From Scheffersomyces stipitis CBS 6054 (Eukaryota > Ascomycota > Pichiomycetes > Serinales > Debaryomycetaceae): DNA of 64,000 nucleotides. The stretch covers positions 496,001 to 560,000 of the forward strand of contig NC_009045.1 in assembly GCF_000209165.1 (NCBI RefSeq). Reading direction: 5' to 3'. The translations under genes were made by a program, and so were the position numbers. This document shows positions 51,101 to 59,872 of this stretch, piece by piece; positions within the stretch are counted from its first letter, which is position 1; every line of letters begins with the position of its first letter. The notes under the pieces are model-generated. The model saw nothing but the letters and a program-made list of their open reading frames with translations. It made no database searches and was not told the DNA's origin.

Positions 51101-51877
51101 ATGAGAGACTTAGCAAGAAAAAGAAGCTGGAGTTTTCGTGAAAGTTTGGGCTATAGGAGAAAACTGGATCTGAAGTCAGAAAACTCAGAAGCTTCAAAAA
51201 CTCTAGACTCTACAGACAGTTCAGACACTAGAAATGCCAATTGTCAATTCTCCTCCCTGGAAAGTTCTCTTTATAGCGAAGACATTTTGAATTCGTTGAT
51301 ATCTAATTCATCCTATTGTGGAATTCCCTGTAGTAGATTGGCGCTAGTTGACCCTTGCCAAAGGATTTTATTCAAAGACCTCTTGAAGAAAAGTCTGATG
51401 AACTCAGAGTTTGAAGATAATTACTACTTCTCTTGGAATGTCTGGACTATCCTGCTGGATGACGACGAAGACAAGAAACTCCACCTCTATTCAGTTATAG
51501 AAACCGAAGCAGATTTGAAAGTATTCATTAAAAATGATCTTCCCAAGATTCTTAATTCTGAGAACACCCTGCCTCCAAAAATTCATATATTCAAGCTAGG
51601 GATGAACCCCAACAAAAATGAGCTTCCCAATGGATTCACGATTGAAGTTCGAGTTCATAAGGCAGCATTAAAATTTCTAAAGAAAATAGCACACTTCGTT
51701 TTCAGCAATCAAGTTTACAATACTGAGAGCTTGAAAGGTAAGTCTACACCTATCAAATATCATGGAAGAAAAATACTGACATGTTATAGTTCTGATATGT
51801 GGAATCTCTTTAAAATTGTTAACGAATTATGCCGTTATATCAATTTGGATCCATCCAACATCCAAAGTTTCAAGTGA
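51101..51877 (+). CDS. Hypothetical protein, 258 residues, possibly truncated by a frameshift
   Basis: I do not recognise this protein. The N-terminus is basic and Arg/Ser-rich, and the middle is acidic and hydrophobic with predicted mixed helix and strand. There is no signal peptide or membrane segment. The frame ends with a TGA at 51875-51877. An overlapping frame one base on stays open to 52037 and encodes 50 or so residues of coding-like composition (EETFTHDQAMILVEIFRNSV and on), with no ATG-started gene of its own beyond the overlap. Either the gene ends here or an indel near 51860-51880 has cut it. The next gene, in opposite orientation, is an orphan secreted protein. Confidence 0.5.
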   Translation: MRDLARKRSWSFRESLGYRRKLDLKSENSEASKTLDSTDSSDTRNANCQFSSLESSLYSEDILNSLISNSSYCGIPCSRLALVDPCQRILFKDLLKKSLMNSEFEDNYYFSWNVWTILLDDDEDKKLHLYSVIETEADLKVFIKNDLPKILNSENTLPPKIHIFKLGMNPNKNELPNGFTIEVRVHKAALKFLKKIAHFVFSNQVYNTESLKGKSTPIKYHGRKILTCYSSDMWNLFKIVNELCRYINLDPSNIQSFK

Positions 51878-52037
51878 AGAAACATTTACTCACGACCAAG
51901 CTATGATATTGGTCGAAATATTTAGAAATAGTGTACATGACGAAGGAGAAGAGTATTGGAATAAGGTAGTAGTCATACAAAACAATAATTTGGAATCAAC
52001 TGTACTAAATCAAGATAGCTATGTTTATCACTACTAA
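51860..52037 (+). pseudogene. Possible frameshifted continuation of the 258-residue hypothetical gene
   Basis: This frame is open from before 51816 to 52037. It has a polar and hydrophobic pattern typical of coding sequence and is +1 relative to the gene that stops at 51877. No intron signals lie at the junction. It could also be a chance ORF. Confidence 0.3.
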
Positions 52038-52045
52038 TATTTAGG

Positions 52046-53098
52046 TTAATGTTCATAATTTGTTGACTTGAAATCGTTTCCATTTTTGTCAACATACGTA
52101 ATTGTTGGAGATCCACATCTTAGATTCATTTTATCTTCTGTTCCGCAATAGAATATAGGAGCAGTATCAACAAGATGTTTAATAGCCTTGAGCGGTTGCC
52201 AGACTTCATTGAACATGTATCTTCTGAGCCCATCAACTATTATATTTCTGGTCTTTGGTATAACTTCTAGAACCCCTGGTCTGTAGAACAATCTAACGCC
52301 TGCTCCATTAGCGGAAGAACATGTGTGAGTTCCGGTTATGGAGAATCTCTTAGTTACCTTCAAATTGGTAGAATATGAGATGGCAAGTTTAACTGTGATA
52401 TTCTGTTCAGTTTGAGAAGGTGAGTATGAAATTCCACCTTCACCGTTAATGTTCATTTCAAGCCCGACGCTGTAAGAGAAGGCTACAGAACCTGTTCCTC
52501 TTCCCAATGGAAACTTTAAACATCCAGTTAATGGAACCATTATTGGTTCGTATGTGATTTGGCTCTCAAAATCATTGCCTAAATCAACTTCTGTATATTT
52601 GAACTTTTCCCCAGCTTCGACTCTTCTTTTTAGCTCGTCATTACTCTTATAGAGAATATCGTTGGGATCGGCAACTAAAACCTTTTTAGTATCTTCAAAG
52701 ACTACCACGCCCTTGGGATTCGTTTCAAGAATATAGTTCATTCTTGCTTCATTTAAATCTTCACGGCGACTCAATTTATACTTCGTTATTTGGGAAAAAT
52801 TAATCAGATCATCAGTGTCTGTCAAATCAATTATTGTTTCTTGAGCAGTGAATTCCGTATCTTTATCGCGAAGAGCAACAATATGTTTACTGAACTCTTG
52901 CACGTCTTCTTCATATCTCTGGGCATCCAAATTAATTTTGGTGTAGTCAGCATCGTCACCAAGTAAGTCTAGGTTGATCCCGGGAAGAAAGTATTTGTTA
53001 GTTATATCGATTTCAGTGATCTTGTTAGCAAAGAAATTGGCATAGATAGGAACAGTGATTGCTCCAATTGTAAATAGATAGACAGTTCGAAGCTTCAT
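52046..53098 (-). CDS. Orphan secreted or lumenal protein, 350 residues
   Basis: Residues 1-20 (MKLRTVYLFTIGAITVPIYA) form a clear signal peptide with a hydrophobic core and an Ala-x-Ala-like end. The mature part starts acidic and helical and continues with a beta-rich Ser/Thr/Gly segment at about 190-260. Four cysteines sit at about 197, 260, 319 and 329, so two disulphides are possible. An N-x-T sequon lies near residue 235. There is no GPI tail or membrane anchor. I do not recognise the family. A TATAAAAG lies about 55 bases upstream of the ATG. It ends next to the 258-residue hypothetical gene and faces the tRNA/LINE region. Confidence 0.65.
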   Translation of the reverse strand: MKLRTVYLFTIGAITVPIYANFFANKITEIDITNKYFLPGINLDLLGDDADYTKINLDAQRYEEDVQEFSKHIVALRDKDTEFTAQETIIDLTDTDDLINFSQITKYKLSRREDLNEARMNYILETNPKGVVVFEDTKKVLVADPNDILYKSNDELKRRVEAGEKFKYTEVDLGNDFESQITYEPIMVPLTGCLKFPLGRGTGSVAFSYSVGLEMNINGEGGISYSPSQTEQNITVKLAISYSTNLKVTKRFSITGTHTCSSANGAGVRLFYRPGVLEVIPKTRNIIVDGLRRYMFNEVWQPLKAIKHLVDTAPIFYCGTEDKMNLRCGSPTITYVDKNGNDFKSTNYEH

Positions 53099-53434
53099 GA
53101 TTTTTTACTAGTTGAAAGCAAGAAATGTATTTTCTGTAAAATTCACCTTCTTTTATAAGTTTTGAGAAATCGATAAGTCAAAGTTGACGTGAAAGCAACT
53201 TGTTATATGTTGTGCCTAGAATTGTATATACATAGGCAATTCCAAATAAGCATAGCATAAAGCACGATGAGCTCATACACAAAAGTAACTGAGCAAGCAG
53301 CAGATAAGCAGGATACTTTAATAAATGACAAACACACAATTTTGATTCTAAAGAAAAGATTGAAAATACTTAGCAGAATAAATTAAAATTAATTTATTTG
53401 TTTCTTCATGAGATTGGCTGCAAATTCAAAAAAA
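53099..53434. other. Intergenic region between the orphan secreted-protein gene and tRNA-Gly
   Basis: 336 AT-rich bases. It holds the orphan gene promoter with its TATA and the tRNA 3' flank. No other feature is seen. Confidence 0.5.
53150..53157 (-). promoter_or_regulatory. TATA box of the orphan secreted-protein gene
   Basis: TATAAAAG on the minus strand, 52-59 bases before the ATG at 53098. Confidence 0.55.
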
Positions 53435-53505
53435 TGCGCAAACCCGGAATCGAACCGGGGGCCCAACGATGGCAACGTTGGATTTTACCACTAAACCATT
53501 TGCGC
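53435..53505 (-). tRNA. tRNA-Gly (anticodon GCC)
   Basis: A 71-base tRNA on the minus strand. The acceptor stem is GCGCAAA paired with TTTGCGC, with discriminator A at 53435. The anticodon arm is CAACG-TTGCCAT-CGTTG, giving anticodon GCC. The T arm is CCCGG-TTCGATT-CCGGG, which includes the B box. The D arm has the short yeast tRNA-Gly form. No intron. A full-length LINE lies immediately upstream of its 5' end, in divergent orientation. Confidence 0.97.
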
Positions 53506-53551
53506 CTTCTGTTGAATAAATAGGTAACCTGTTTTGGTGGTACCCTGGTAA

Positions 53552-55396
53552 ATGGTTATTCTTTTTGAAATGGCCGATCCACCGCTTGGTTTGGGTCCCC
53601 GTAAGTCCCCCAGCAATCCGCGAGGTGAGCAGAGTCGTTTGTCGACTCGTGAACTCTCCAATCGCGCTGCTGGCGACGCAGGAAGCACACCTATTATGAC
53701 AAAATCCCTTATTGAAGCTTTTGACAATGAAAATTTTTCGTCGAGTGAAAATGTCGCGCGTGATGCGGAATCCGACGACACCGACATCGACCCCACCCTT
53801 GACTCTGTCGCAGATAAACAGGTTTATGGCCTGCAGAACGCAGAATCATCGCAGCAAGAATGGCTGCAAAATCTCTCCGATGAAGAAAATTCTTCTTCTA
53901 CTCCCACCTATGCCCAAATGGCTGCTCAGTTCTCTAAGAGGACTTCATCGCAACCCATCTCCAAAAAATCTTTTGCTCTTGAATTCCAAAGACTCGAACA
54001 GTTTCCCGAATTTCTTAAACTCCAATTTCACTCTCTCCGCATGGAACAAACCGTCGGAGACACGATTTCATGTCGTATTCCTGATTACTCTCCTCAACAC
54101 AGTGAAGCTTTTGCCGAAAACATCCAAAGCAAAGTGTGTGACGAAGTCTCCCTCTTTGCTGACCAACATGAAGATCTTGAAGCCCAGATGCAAGTCTCGC
54201 AAGAAGACTACATGATCGACAATTCCCCTGAAGAAATCGCCCAACTCAATAAAGATGATCGGGACCATCTTGCAACTCTCGACCATCATCTTGATCTTCT
54301 TTGTTATTGCTATTCCTTCGAAATTTCTGACAATGGTCTCATCCGTTTTCCAATTCCATTGTGTACTCTCGATGAATCAGCTGGAACAAAATTGAAACGA
54401 GAATTAATCAACCTCGTAGAGGACCTTGAATTTCAGCATCCCATCACTAAACAACCTTTCAAGCTAACTTTCAGACCCCCTACCTCGAAAAAATATATCT
54501 TAGGCAGTTTTAAACTCCCTAAGCTATACAGTAGAGGTGCAAACTCGTATATGGACTACTTTCTTAAGGGTGTTGGAAAACGCATTGCCTCAGATGCACC
54601 CACAAACAAACAAGTGAAACGTCATAATACACAAATATATGGTAATGTTATTTATCATTACCTAATTGAACTTGAAGGACTGATAGCTCCTCCTTCCACT
54701 ATCAGGAAACCAGTTCTTGAGGATATGTCTTTTCAAATTCAAAGTGATTGCATTCATTGTACTTACTGCCACTCCCTTGACCATACCCGAAGAAAATGTA
54801 CTGTTGCCCAACAATGCCGTCTCTGCGGACTGAGACAACATGCAACTTCAAGATGTAAGGTCCCAACGACTCCAATTCATTATCAAGTGACACGTGAAGA
54901 AGCCCAGAAATTCATCAGAAATCCTTCCATCACTGTCAACTCCACCTCAGGCACTCCAGGCTCCTCAGGCCCTTCACGTTCAAGTAACATTACGGTTACA
55001 AAGCAGCCGAAATCCATCCTCAAACACACCAATCCAGTGACGGTTGACGAGGACGGTTTTCTCCCTGCTTCAGAAGCCAACAGGACCACTAGAAAACAAT
55101 CACACAATCGACATGCTCTGTCCAGACCTCCTTCCCCAACGAGTTCTATTTCCAGACAGCGAGATGAATCTCCTAACCGAGACCCACCTCCGCCTTCTCC
55201 TAACACTAGAAAGCGAGCTAGCTCTACTACAACTCGTTCTTTGTCACAGGATGCACATGCTTCCAAGCATACGAACACAGGAAGGGAATCCACTAGCTAT
55301 ATGAGTTCAACTGAAGTGGACTCACAAGCTATGCTTCCTTCCTCCTCCCTTTTTGGCTCATTGTCAGACAATGAGCCAAACCGTCTGCCACAATGA
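53552..55396 (+). CDS. LINE ORF1, zinc-knuckle nucleic-acid-binding protein
   Basis: 614 residues. Two CCHC knuckles lie at about residues 400-437 (C-x2-C-x4-H-x4-C in CTYCHSLDHTRRKC and in CRLCGLRQHATSRC). The C-terminus is Ser/Thr/Pro/Arg-rich and disordered, and the N-terminus is Ser/Asp-rich. ORF1 proteins of L1-like elements bind the element RNA to form the particle used in retrotransposition. A second ATG six codons in (53570, MADPPLGLG) could be the real start. The last codons overlap a perfect inverted repeat (55353-55379), and the stop codon overlaps an ATG (ATGA). Confidence 0.9.
   Translation: MVILFEMADPPLGLGPRKSPSNPRGEQSRLSTRELSNRAAGDAGSTPIMTKSLIEAFDNENFSSSENVARDAESDDTDIDPTLDSVADKQVYGLQNAESSQQEWLQNLSDEENSSSTPTYAQMAAQFSKRTSSQPISKKSFALEFQRLEQFPEFLKLQFHSLRMEQTVGDTISCRIPDYSPQHSEAFAENIQSKVCDEVSLFADQHEDLEAQMQVSQEDYMIDNSPEEIAQLNKDDRDHLATLDHHLDLLCYCYSFEISDNGLIRFPIPLCTLDESAGTKLKRELINLVEDLEFQHPITKQPFKLTFRPPTSKKYILGSFKLPKLYSRGANSYMDYFLKGVGKRIASDAPTNKQVKRHNTQIYGNVIYHYLIELEGLIAPPSTIRKPVLEDMSFQIQSDCIHCTYCHSLDHTRRKCTVAQQCRLCGLRQHATSRCKVPTTPIHYQVTREEAQKFIRNPSITVNSTSGTPGSSGPSRSSNITVTKQPKSILKHTNPVTVDEDGFLPASEANRTTRKQSHNRHALSRPPSPTSSISRQRDESPNRDPPPPSPNTRKRASSTTTRSLSQDAHASKHTNTGRESTSYMSSTEVDSQAMLPSSSLFGSLSDNEPNRLPQ
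55353..55379 (+). repeat. Perfect 13-base inverted repeat (hairpin) near the end of LINE ORF1
   Basis: TTGGCTCATTGTC and its exact reverse complement, separated by one base. In RNA this would be a very stable stem with a short loop, 15 bases before the ORF1 stop codon. Confidence 0.9.
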
Positions 55397-55597
55397 TTAT
55401 TCATTGTTGGCAGCGGATAGGGAGGTCACCTGGAACCTCCCTACACACCTTAGAGTGTACTTCAATTCCAGTTTTCATTTTCATTTTTATCACTAATTTA
55501 TTTTCAATTCCTTCTTTACTATTATCTGAAAATCACTATTCAATCAAAAAACAAAGAAAACCTTTATTCAAAAAATCATAAATCAAAAAAAAATATA
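55393..55597 (+). other. LINE inter-ORF spacer with a 62-codon ORF overlapping the ORF1 stop
   Basis: An ATG at 55393 overlaps the ORF1 TGA (ATGA) and opens a 62-codon frame that ends at 55581, 16 bases before the ORF2 ATG. The spacer is A/T-rich just before ORF2. ORF1 and ORF2 are in the same frame, but in-frame stops (TGA, then TAG at about 55418) separate them. The small frame has no recognised product and may serve translation reinitiation. Confidence 0.45.
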
Positions 55598-58500
55598 ATG
55601 ACAAAAAAGAAAAATCAAACAATTGCCCATAGTGCAAATACTTTAAAAATTTGCACCCAAAACATTGAACATAAGGGTCATTTTCAATACGCTTGCGACC
55701 GTATTTTTCATATTTTCAATCGTATTAAATTCCTTGACATTTTACTTATTCAAGAACTACGTCTCGCATCAGAAGAAGCTCTCACTCATTTCCGCTTCCA
55801 CCTCTCTGGAAGGGGTCTTCAATTGATAATTCCATACTACGGCTGCTTAAGTGCAATTGTTATTCAAAAATCGATTCTCAACAAGAAAATTACTATTCTT
55901 AGCAACAATTCCATTTCCATTGGCTCAGATACTGATAGTAGAACATGTGATGTCGACTTCATGATTGAAGGACACTCCTCACCCTATACACTTATAAATA
56001 TGTATCTTGAACCTGGCCAAGCTGGCCCTCAAACCCAAATGATCACAAAAATCAAGAATTATATACGTTCTCATCATAATTTCACCCAGCTCCTTGTCGG
56101 GGGAGATTTCAACCATGTTCTTAACCCTGATTTGGACGCTTTCAAACCCCACTCATCCTGGCTTAGAGAGGTACAAATTCGTGTTGCGTTCACTGAATTC
56201 TCTAGTGTTTTCAGCTTACTTGATTGCTTCAGACATTTACATCCAAATGAAATACGTTTCACAAATAATGTCAGGAATGGACTATCCCCAAGGCGTTTAG
56301 ATCGCATCCATATTAACTCACACTTACTACCAAATCTTTTATCATGTGACATCCAAACCATCATCAACAACTCAACTCATGATTCAGTCAGTCTTACGCT
56401 TCTTCTTTCTACTCACCCTCAAATCGTTTTCGGAACATCCCGTAAGAATTTTCCTGCTTACATTCTTTCCGATCCTTTCGTACTTGAGTCTATCTTACTG
56501 ATACGTCATCTTCCATTATGTAACCCTTCCATTGAATGGGACATGTTATTAAAAGAAATTGATGAAAGGGTTCATATCCTTCATCGATATCTTGTACATG
56601 CTTTTCCCCGATCCGCAAAACCTAAACCAGATCCATCAAAACGATTCATGAAGCCGGTCACCGACTCTATAATCACATGTCTTACCAATGCACAACGTGA
56701 GACCGCCACCACCACTCCCACTATCCTAAATTTGGCATACAATTTCTTCGCTAAACTCAACCGACCTCCTAAAAATATTGATCTATCCGAACAAGATTTC
56801 TTCCTTCTTGATCTTCCCTTTCGGCTCACCACAACCCAAAAGAATGACCTTGAAACTCCTTTTGATGTCAAACAACTTGAATCTACCCTCAAACTGGTTA
56901 ATTTCAAATCAGCACCAGGAGACGATGGCATTAACTTCCAGGTACTTCGAGATCTTTGGCCAATAGTTGGCAAACCTCTAACCGAAGTCGGTAACCACCT
57001 CATGTCAGGCGGAAAATTACCAAACTCCATGAAATACGTTAACATCATTCTTCTTCATAAAAAGAAACGGTCTGACGCTATCGAAAATAAAAGACCAATT
57101 TCCTTAATATCAACAGGATTGCGTCTTCTTTCCCTTCATATTAATCGTTGCCTCAATAAGGTCTCTGACACCTTGATTGGACGCGATCAAGCTGGATTTA
57201 TTCCAACTCGCGATATTAATGAAAACATATTCAATCTCCGTGCCATTACTGATCATATCCGGAAACACAATGACACCCGTTCTTATGACGAATATACCTC
57301 TTTGGTTTCGATCGATTTTCACAAGGCTTTCGATAGTATTCACCATCCCTTTATTCTCAAAACCCTTAAACAGGCCAATTTTGGGCCTCGCATCATAAAA
57401 TTTCTTATGGCCGTTACCACCCAACAATACGGTCAGCTCTTTATCAACGGCTTCAAAAGTCGGTCGTTCCCTTTAACCATGGGAACCCGACAAGGCAACC
57501 CTGTTTCCCCATTTCTTTTCAACCTTGTTCTTGAAACTTTTCTAGTTCGAGTACATTTTTCATTAACTCACTTTATTCTTGATCACAACCTTTGTGCGGA
57601 ACGTCATTTCACATACGCAGCATATGCGGATGATGTGATTATCTACACTCATACCTTCTTCGACCAATTTTCACTTCTCATGCTTTTAGGAGAATTTGAA
57701 CGTGCCTCCTCCCTACGGGTAAATCCCAATAAAACCATTGTCTACTCTCTCACCAATCAATCTCCTCCTGACTATTTAAGACATCTTCCTTATCCGGTAC
57801 AACCTTTTGATCCTGATAAGTTTAAATATCTAGGAATTCCTTTTGCCCTATCAGACTACGACAACAGCTTATCCTCCCCATGGGGCAAACATATCGGATT
57901 CTTACAAGCCAAAATTCGCTCCACTCCAGTCGATGACATTCCTATTGCCCAGGCTGTTCAACTCTATGGCAGCTTTATCTTCTCCACCCTCTATTTCAAG
58001 GACATTCACTCTCCACTTCCTTATCAACTTATTTCCTCGCTTGAAGATACCATCTGTAACAAATTTCGATTCAATTTACCACCCTCGATTCTTTGCAAAC
58101 CCCTCTCCCTGGGTGGATTCGGAATGATTAACATTCATAATCAACTTGAAGGAAAACGGGCGGAACAAATTTTTAAACTTCTCCACACTAGTGACAATTT
58201 TGAGTTCAATGCCATTAAGATCGCATTACAAAAAACGCTTGACCGCACCCTCAGAGGTACGATTGATCTTTACTGTACTCCTTCTCCCGGCAGACCCCTT
58301 CGTCACTTCCATTATCCCTGGTACAATTTTATCTACGGTATGGAAAACCTTGTGGTCGATCTTTATCGGGACACTCTTCGACGTCTCCCAGCTCCAGCAC
58401 GGTCTTGGTTGCAGGCGTGGTTCCGTCTCTTCTCTACCGTTCATTTCTCGAGTTACCACCTGGCCATTTATATTTCTCCTGCTGAACTTTCTCAGCTTTA

Positions 58501-59086
58501 TCTTCCTCGCCGGTCTCAGGACACTATCTCCTTCATGTGGGAGAAGGGCCCCAAATCACGTCCTCTTGACCCAGCCACTTCATTCCACAGTATTTCCAAG
58601 AAACTAGTTGATAAGACCCCGGTTATACCATCATGGCCATCACGACTTTCCAATTTTCGTTCCCCCTCTTACCGAGACTGGTCCACCTTTTGGTCCAAAC
58701 TTGCCTCATTTCAGAAAGGGTGCCCTGGTGCTTTACAACCCTATCATCTCTTCATTCTTGGTCGGCTTCACTACCCCCATTTTATCTCTCAACCTAATCC
58801 CGGGAACTGTTTCCTATGTGGACAGGTTCCTGATTCCATGGTTCATGTGATCTTTGAATGTCCTGTCACACTTCATATTTGGAACTCTTACTCGCTTCCC
58901 CTTCGCTCCTTCTCCTTTGTGATTGCCAATCCTCTGATTGATCGATCTTCTGCGTACAAGATCAACGAGTATATTGATGGGGTTCTTTCTCTACGCTTCC
59001 GACGACGTACCTCTCTGGCTCGGCGCCAGCAGATGGACACGCCGGCACTAGAAGAATGGATACTCGCCAATTGTACGCTTCGTTAA
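55598..59086 (+). CDS. LINE ORF2, endonuclease and reverse transcriptase
   Basis: 1162 residues. The N-terminal AP-type endonuclease has TQNI, QELR, GGDFN (about 168-172), LDRIH (about 233) and an HDSV motif in the SDH position. The reverse transcriptase has APGDDGINF, PISLIS, SIDFHKAFDSI (about 570), the TRQGNPVSP box and the YADD catalytic motif (about 678). A C-terminal CCHC (C-x2-C-x7-H-x4-C in CFLCGQ...HVIFECP) is near residue 1070. All key residues are present and no frame is broken. It would nick target DNA and prime reverse transcription of the element RNA. Confidence 0.95.
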   Translation: MTKKKNQTIAHSANTLKICTQNIEHKGHFQYACDRIFHIFNRIKFLDILLIQELRLASEEALTHFRFHLSGRGLQLIIPYYGCLSAIVIQKSILNKKITILSNNSISIGSDTDSRTCDVDFMIEGHSSPYTLINMYLEPGQAGPQTQMITKIKNYIRSHHNFTQLLVGGDFNHVLNPDLDAFKPHSSWLREVQIRVAFTEFSSVFSLLDCFRHLHPNEIRFTNNVRNGLSPRRLDRIHINSHLLPNLLSCDIQTIINNSTHDSVSLTLLLSTHPQIVFGTSRKNFPAYILSDPFVLESILLIRHLPLCNPSIEWDMLLKEIDERVHILHRYLVHAFPRSAKPKPDPSKRFMKPVTDSIITCLTNAQRETATTTPTILNLAYNFFAKLNRPPKNIDLSEQDFFLLDLPFRLTTTQKNDLETPFDVKQLESTLKLVNFKSAPGDDGINFQVLRDLWPIVGKPLTEVGNHLMSGGKLPNSMKYVNIILLHKKKRSDAIENKRPISLISTGLRLLSLHINRCLNKVSDTLIGRDQAGFIPTRDINENIFNLRAITDHIRKHNDTRSYDEYTSLVSIDFHKAFDSIHHPFILKTLKQANFGPRIIKFLMAVTTQQYGQLFINGFKSRSFPLTMGTRQGNPVSPFLFNLVLETFLVRVHFSLTHFILDHNLCAERHFTYAAYADDVIIYTHTFFDQFSLLMLLGEFERASSLRVNPNKTIVYSLTNQSPPDYLRHLPYPVQPFDPDKFKYLGIPFALSDYDNSLSSPWGKHIGFLQAKIRSTPVDDIPIAQAVQLYGSFIFSTLYFKDIHSPLPYQLISSLEDTICNKFRFNLPPSILCKPLSLGGFGMINIHNQLEGKRAEQIFKLLHTSDNFEFNAIKIALQKTLDRTLRGTIDLYCTPSPGRPLRHFHYPWYNFIYGMENLVVDLYRDTLRRLPAPARSWLQAWFRLFSTVHFSSYHLAIYISPAELSQLYLPRRSQDTISFMWEKGPKSRPLDPATSFHSISKKLVDKTPVIPSWPSRLSNFRSPSYRDWSTFWSKLASFQKGCPGALQPYHLFILGRLHYPHFISQPNPGNCFLCGQVPDSMVHVIFECPVTLHIWNSYSLPLRSFSFVIANPLIDRSSAYKINEYIDGVLSLRFRRRTSLARRQQMDTPALEEWILANCTLR

Positions 59087-59340
59087 TTTATGTCTTTATT
59101 CTCTAATTTTCTCCTTCATATGGGTTTTTAGTGAGTATACTGACTTTGTTCAGGAGTCTCACACTGTCAAATTGATTGCAAAATTATCAGTTTTTCGTGC
59201 TTAATTGCATTTTCTCCCTTGAATACTCTTTTCTTCAATAGTTCACTATGAAGTATTTCACTCAAGGCCCAATAGGCCCCTATATATTTCTCGTATGGTT
59301 TACATAGGTTTAATATATGGTGTATTCAAAAAAAAAAAAA
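59087..59340 (+). other. LINE 3' untranslated region and A13 tail
   Basis: About 240 bases after the ORF2 stop, then 13 adenines at 59328-59340. The end TAATATATGGTGTATTC-A13 (from 59311) resembles the ends of two repeats further right. Confidence 0.75.
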
Positions 59341-59400
59341 TATACAGGAACAATATGGATTTTCAGGTTTTTTTAGCATTTTTGCAACTTCCTTCCGTAT

Positions 59401-59478
59401 GGAATAGAGGATGTTTTATATACTTTGTAGTAGATACGTTGGACTTTAGTCGTAATACATGCCATTTCGTAAAAAAAA
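59401..59478 (+). repeat. Imperfect repeat copy A, ending in A8
   Basis: About 80% identical, without gaps over 70 bases, to copy B exactly 240 bases to the right. The best-conserved part is GACTTTAGTCRTAATACATGCC and the A-run. It could be a decayed 3' end of a LINE-like element. Confidence 0.7.
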
Positions 59479-59640
59479 GTAAGTCGCTAAAAGTAAGTCT
59501 AGACGTCTTATTTAAAGATTTTTACGAGTCCGGTAACTTATGCCGTTGTAAAGTTTTCTACAGTTTTCTAAGGATATCACACAGTTTTTAGGTAATATAA
59601 CCTGGAGGTATTTATCTATGGATTTCCTCCCCATAGGTGT

Positions 59641-59717
59641 GGAATTGAGGAAGATCTTTGTACTTTGTTGTAATTTGGTTTGACTTTAGTCATAATACAT
59701 GCCAATTCGTAAAAAAA
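59641..59717 (+). repeat. Imperfect repeat copy B, ending in A7
   Basis: Partner of copy A at an exact 240-base offset. The same TAATACATGCC ... TTCGT-A(n) end is present. It lies in the URA4 upstream region. Confidence 0.7.
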
Positions 59718-59872
59718 CCTTCATACTCTGTAGACAGCTATAATACTACAGGTTTTCGGTTGATTCAATCATCTTCTGGGCGGAGAATGTGCTAATTCAG
59801 AAGTCTTCGATCTGCTGCCATCGCAAGTCTTCTTCAAGCTGAGAAATATTGGTTTGTAGTATACAATTCGCA

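Larger units (their letters stand above)
53506..59340 (+). mobile_element. Full-length two-ORF LINE (non-LTR) retrotransposon, L1-like (Zorro-type)
   Basis: About 5.8 kb. It holds ORF1 with CCHC knuckles, ORF2 with endonuclease, reverse transcriptase and C-terminal CCHC, a 3' untranslated region of about 240 bases, and an A13 tail at 59328-59340. Both ORFs are intact, so the copy may be recent or active. The 5' boundary lies within 46 bases of the tRNA-Gly 5' end and cannot be set exactly. I found no clear target-site duplication. The architecture resembles the Zorro elements of Candida albicans, an L1-type clade. The ORFs show a C/T-rich plus-strand composition unlike the neighbouring genes. 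Confidence 0.93.

Noticed and set aside
53506..53552. A clear target-site duplication for the LINE
   Set aside because: I compared sequence just before the element with the bases after the A13 tail and found no matching 7-20 base direct repeat.
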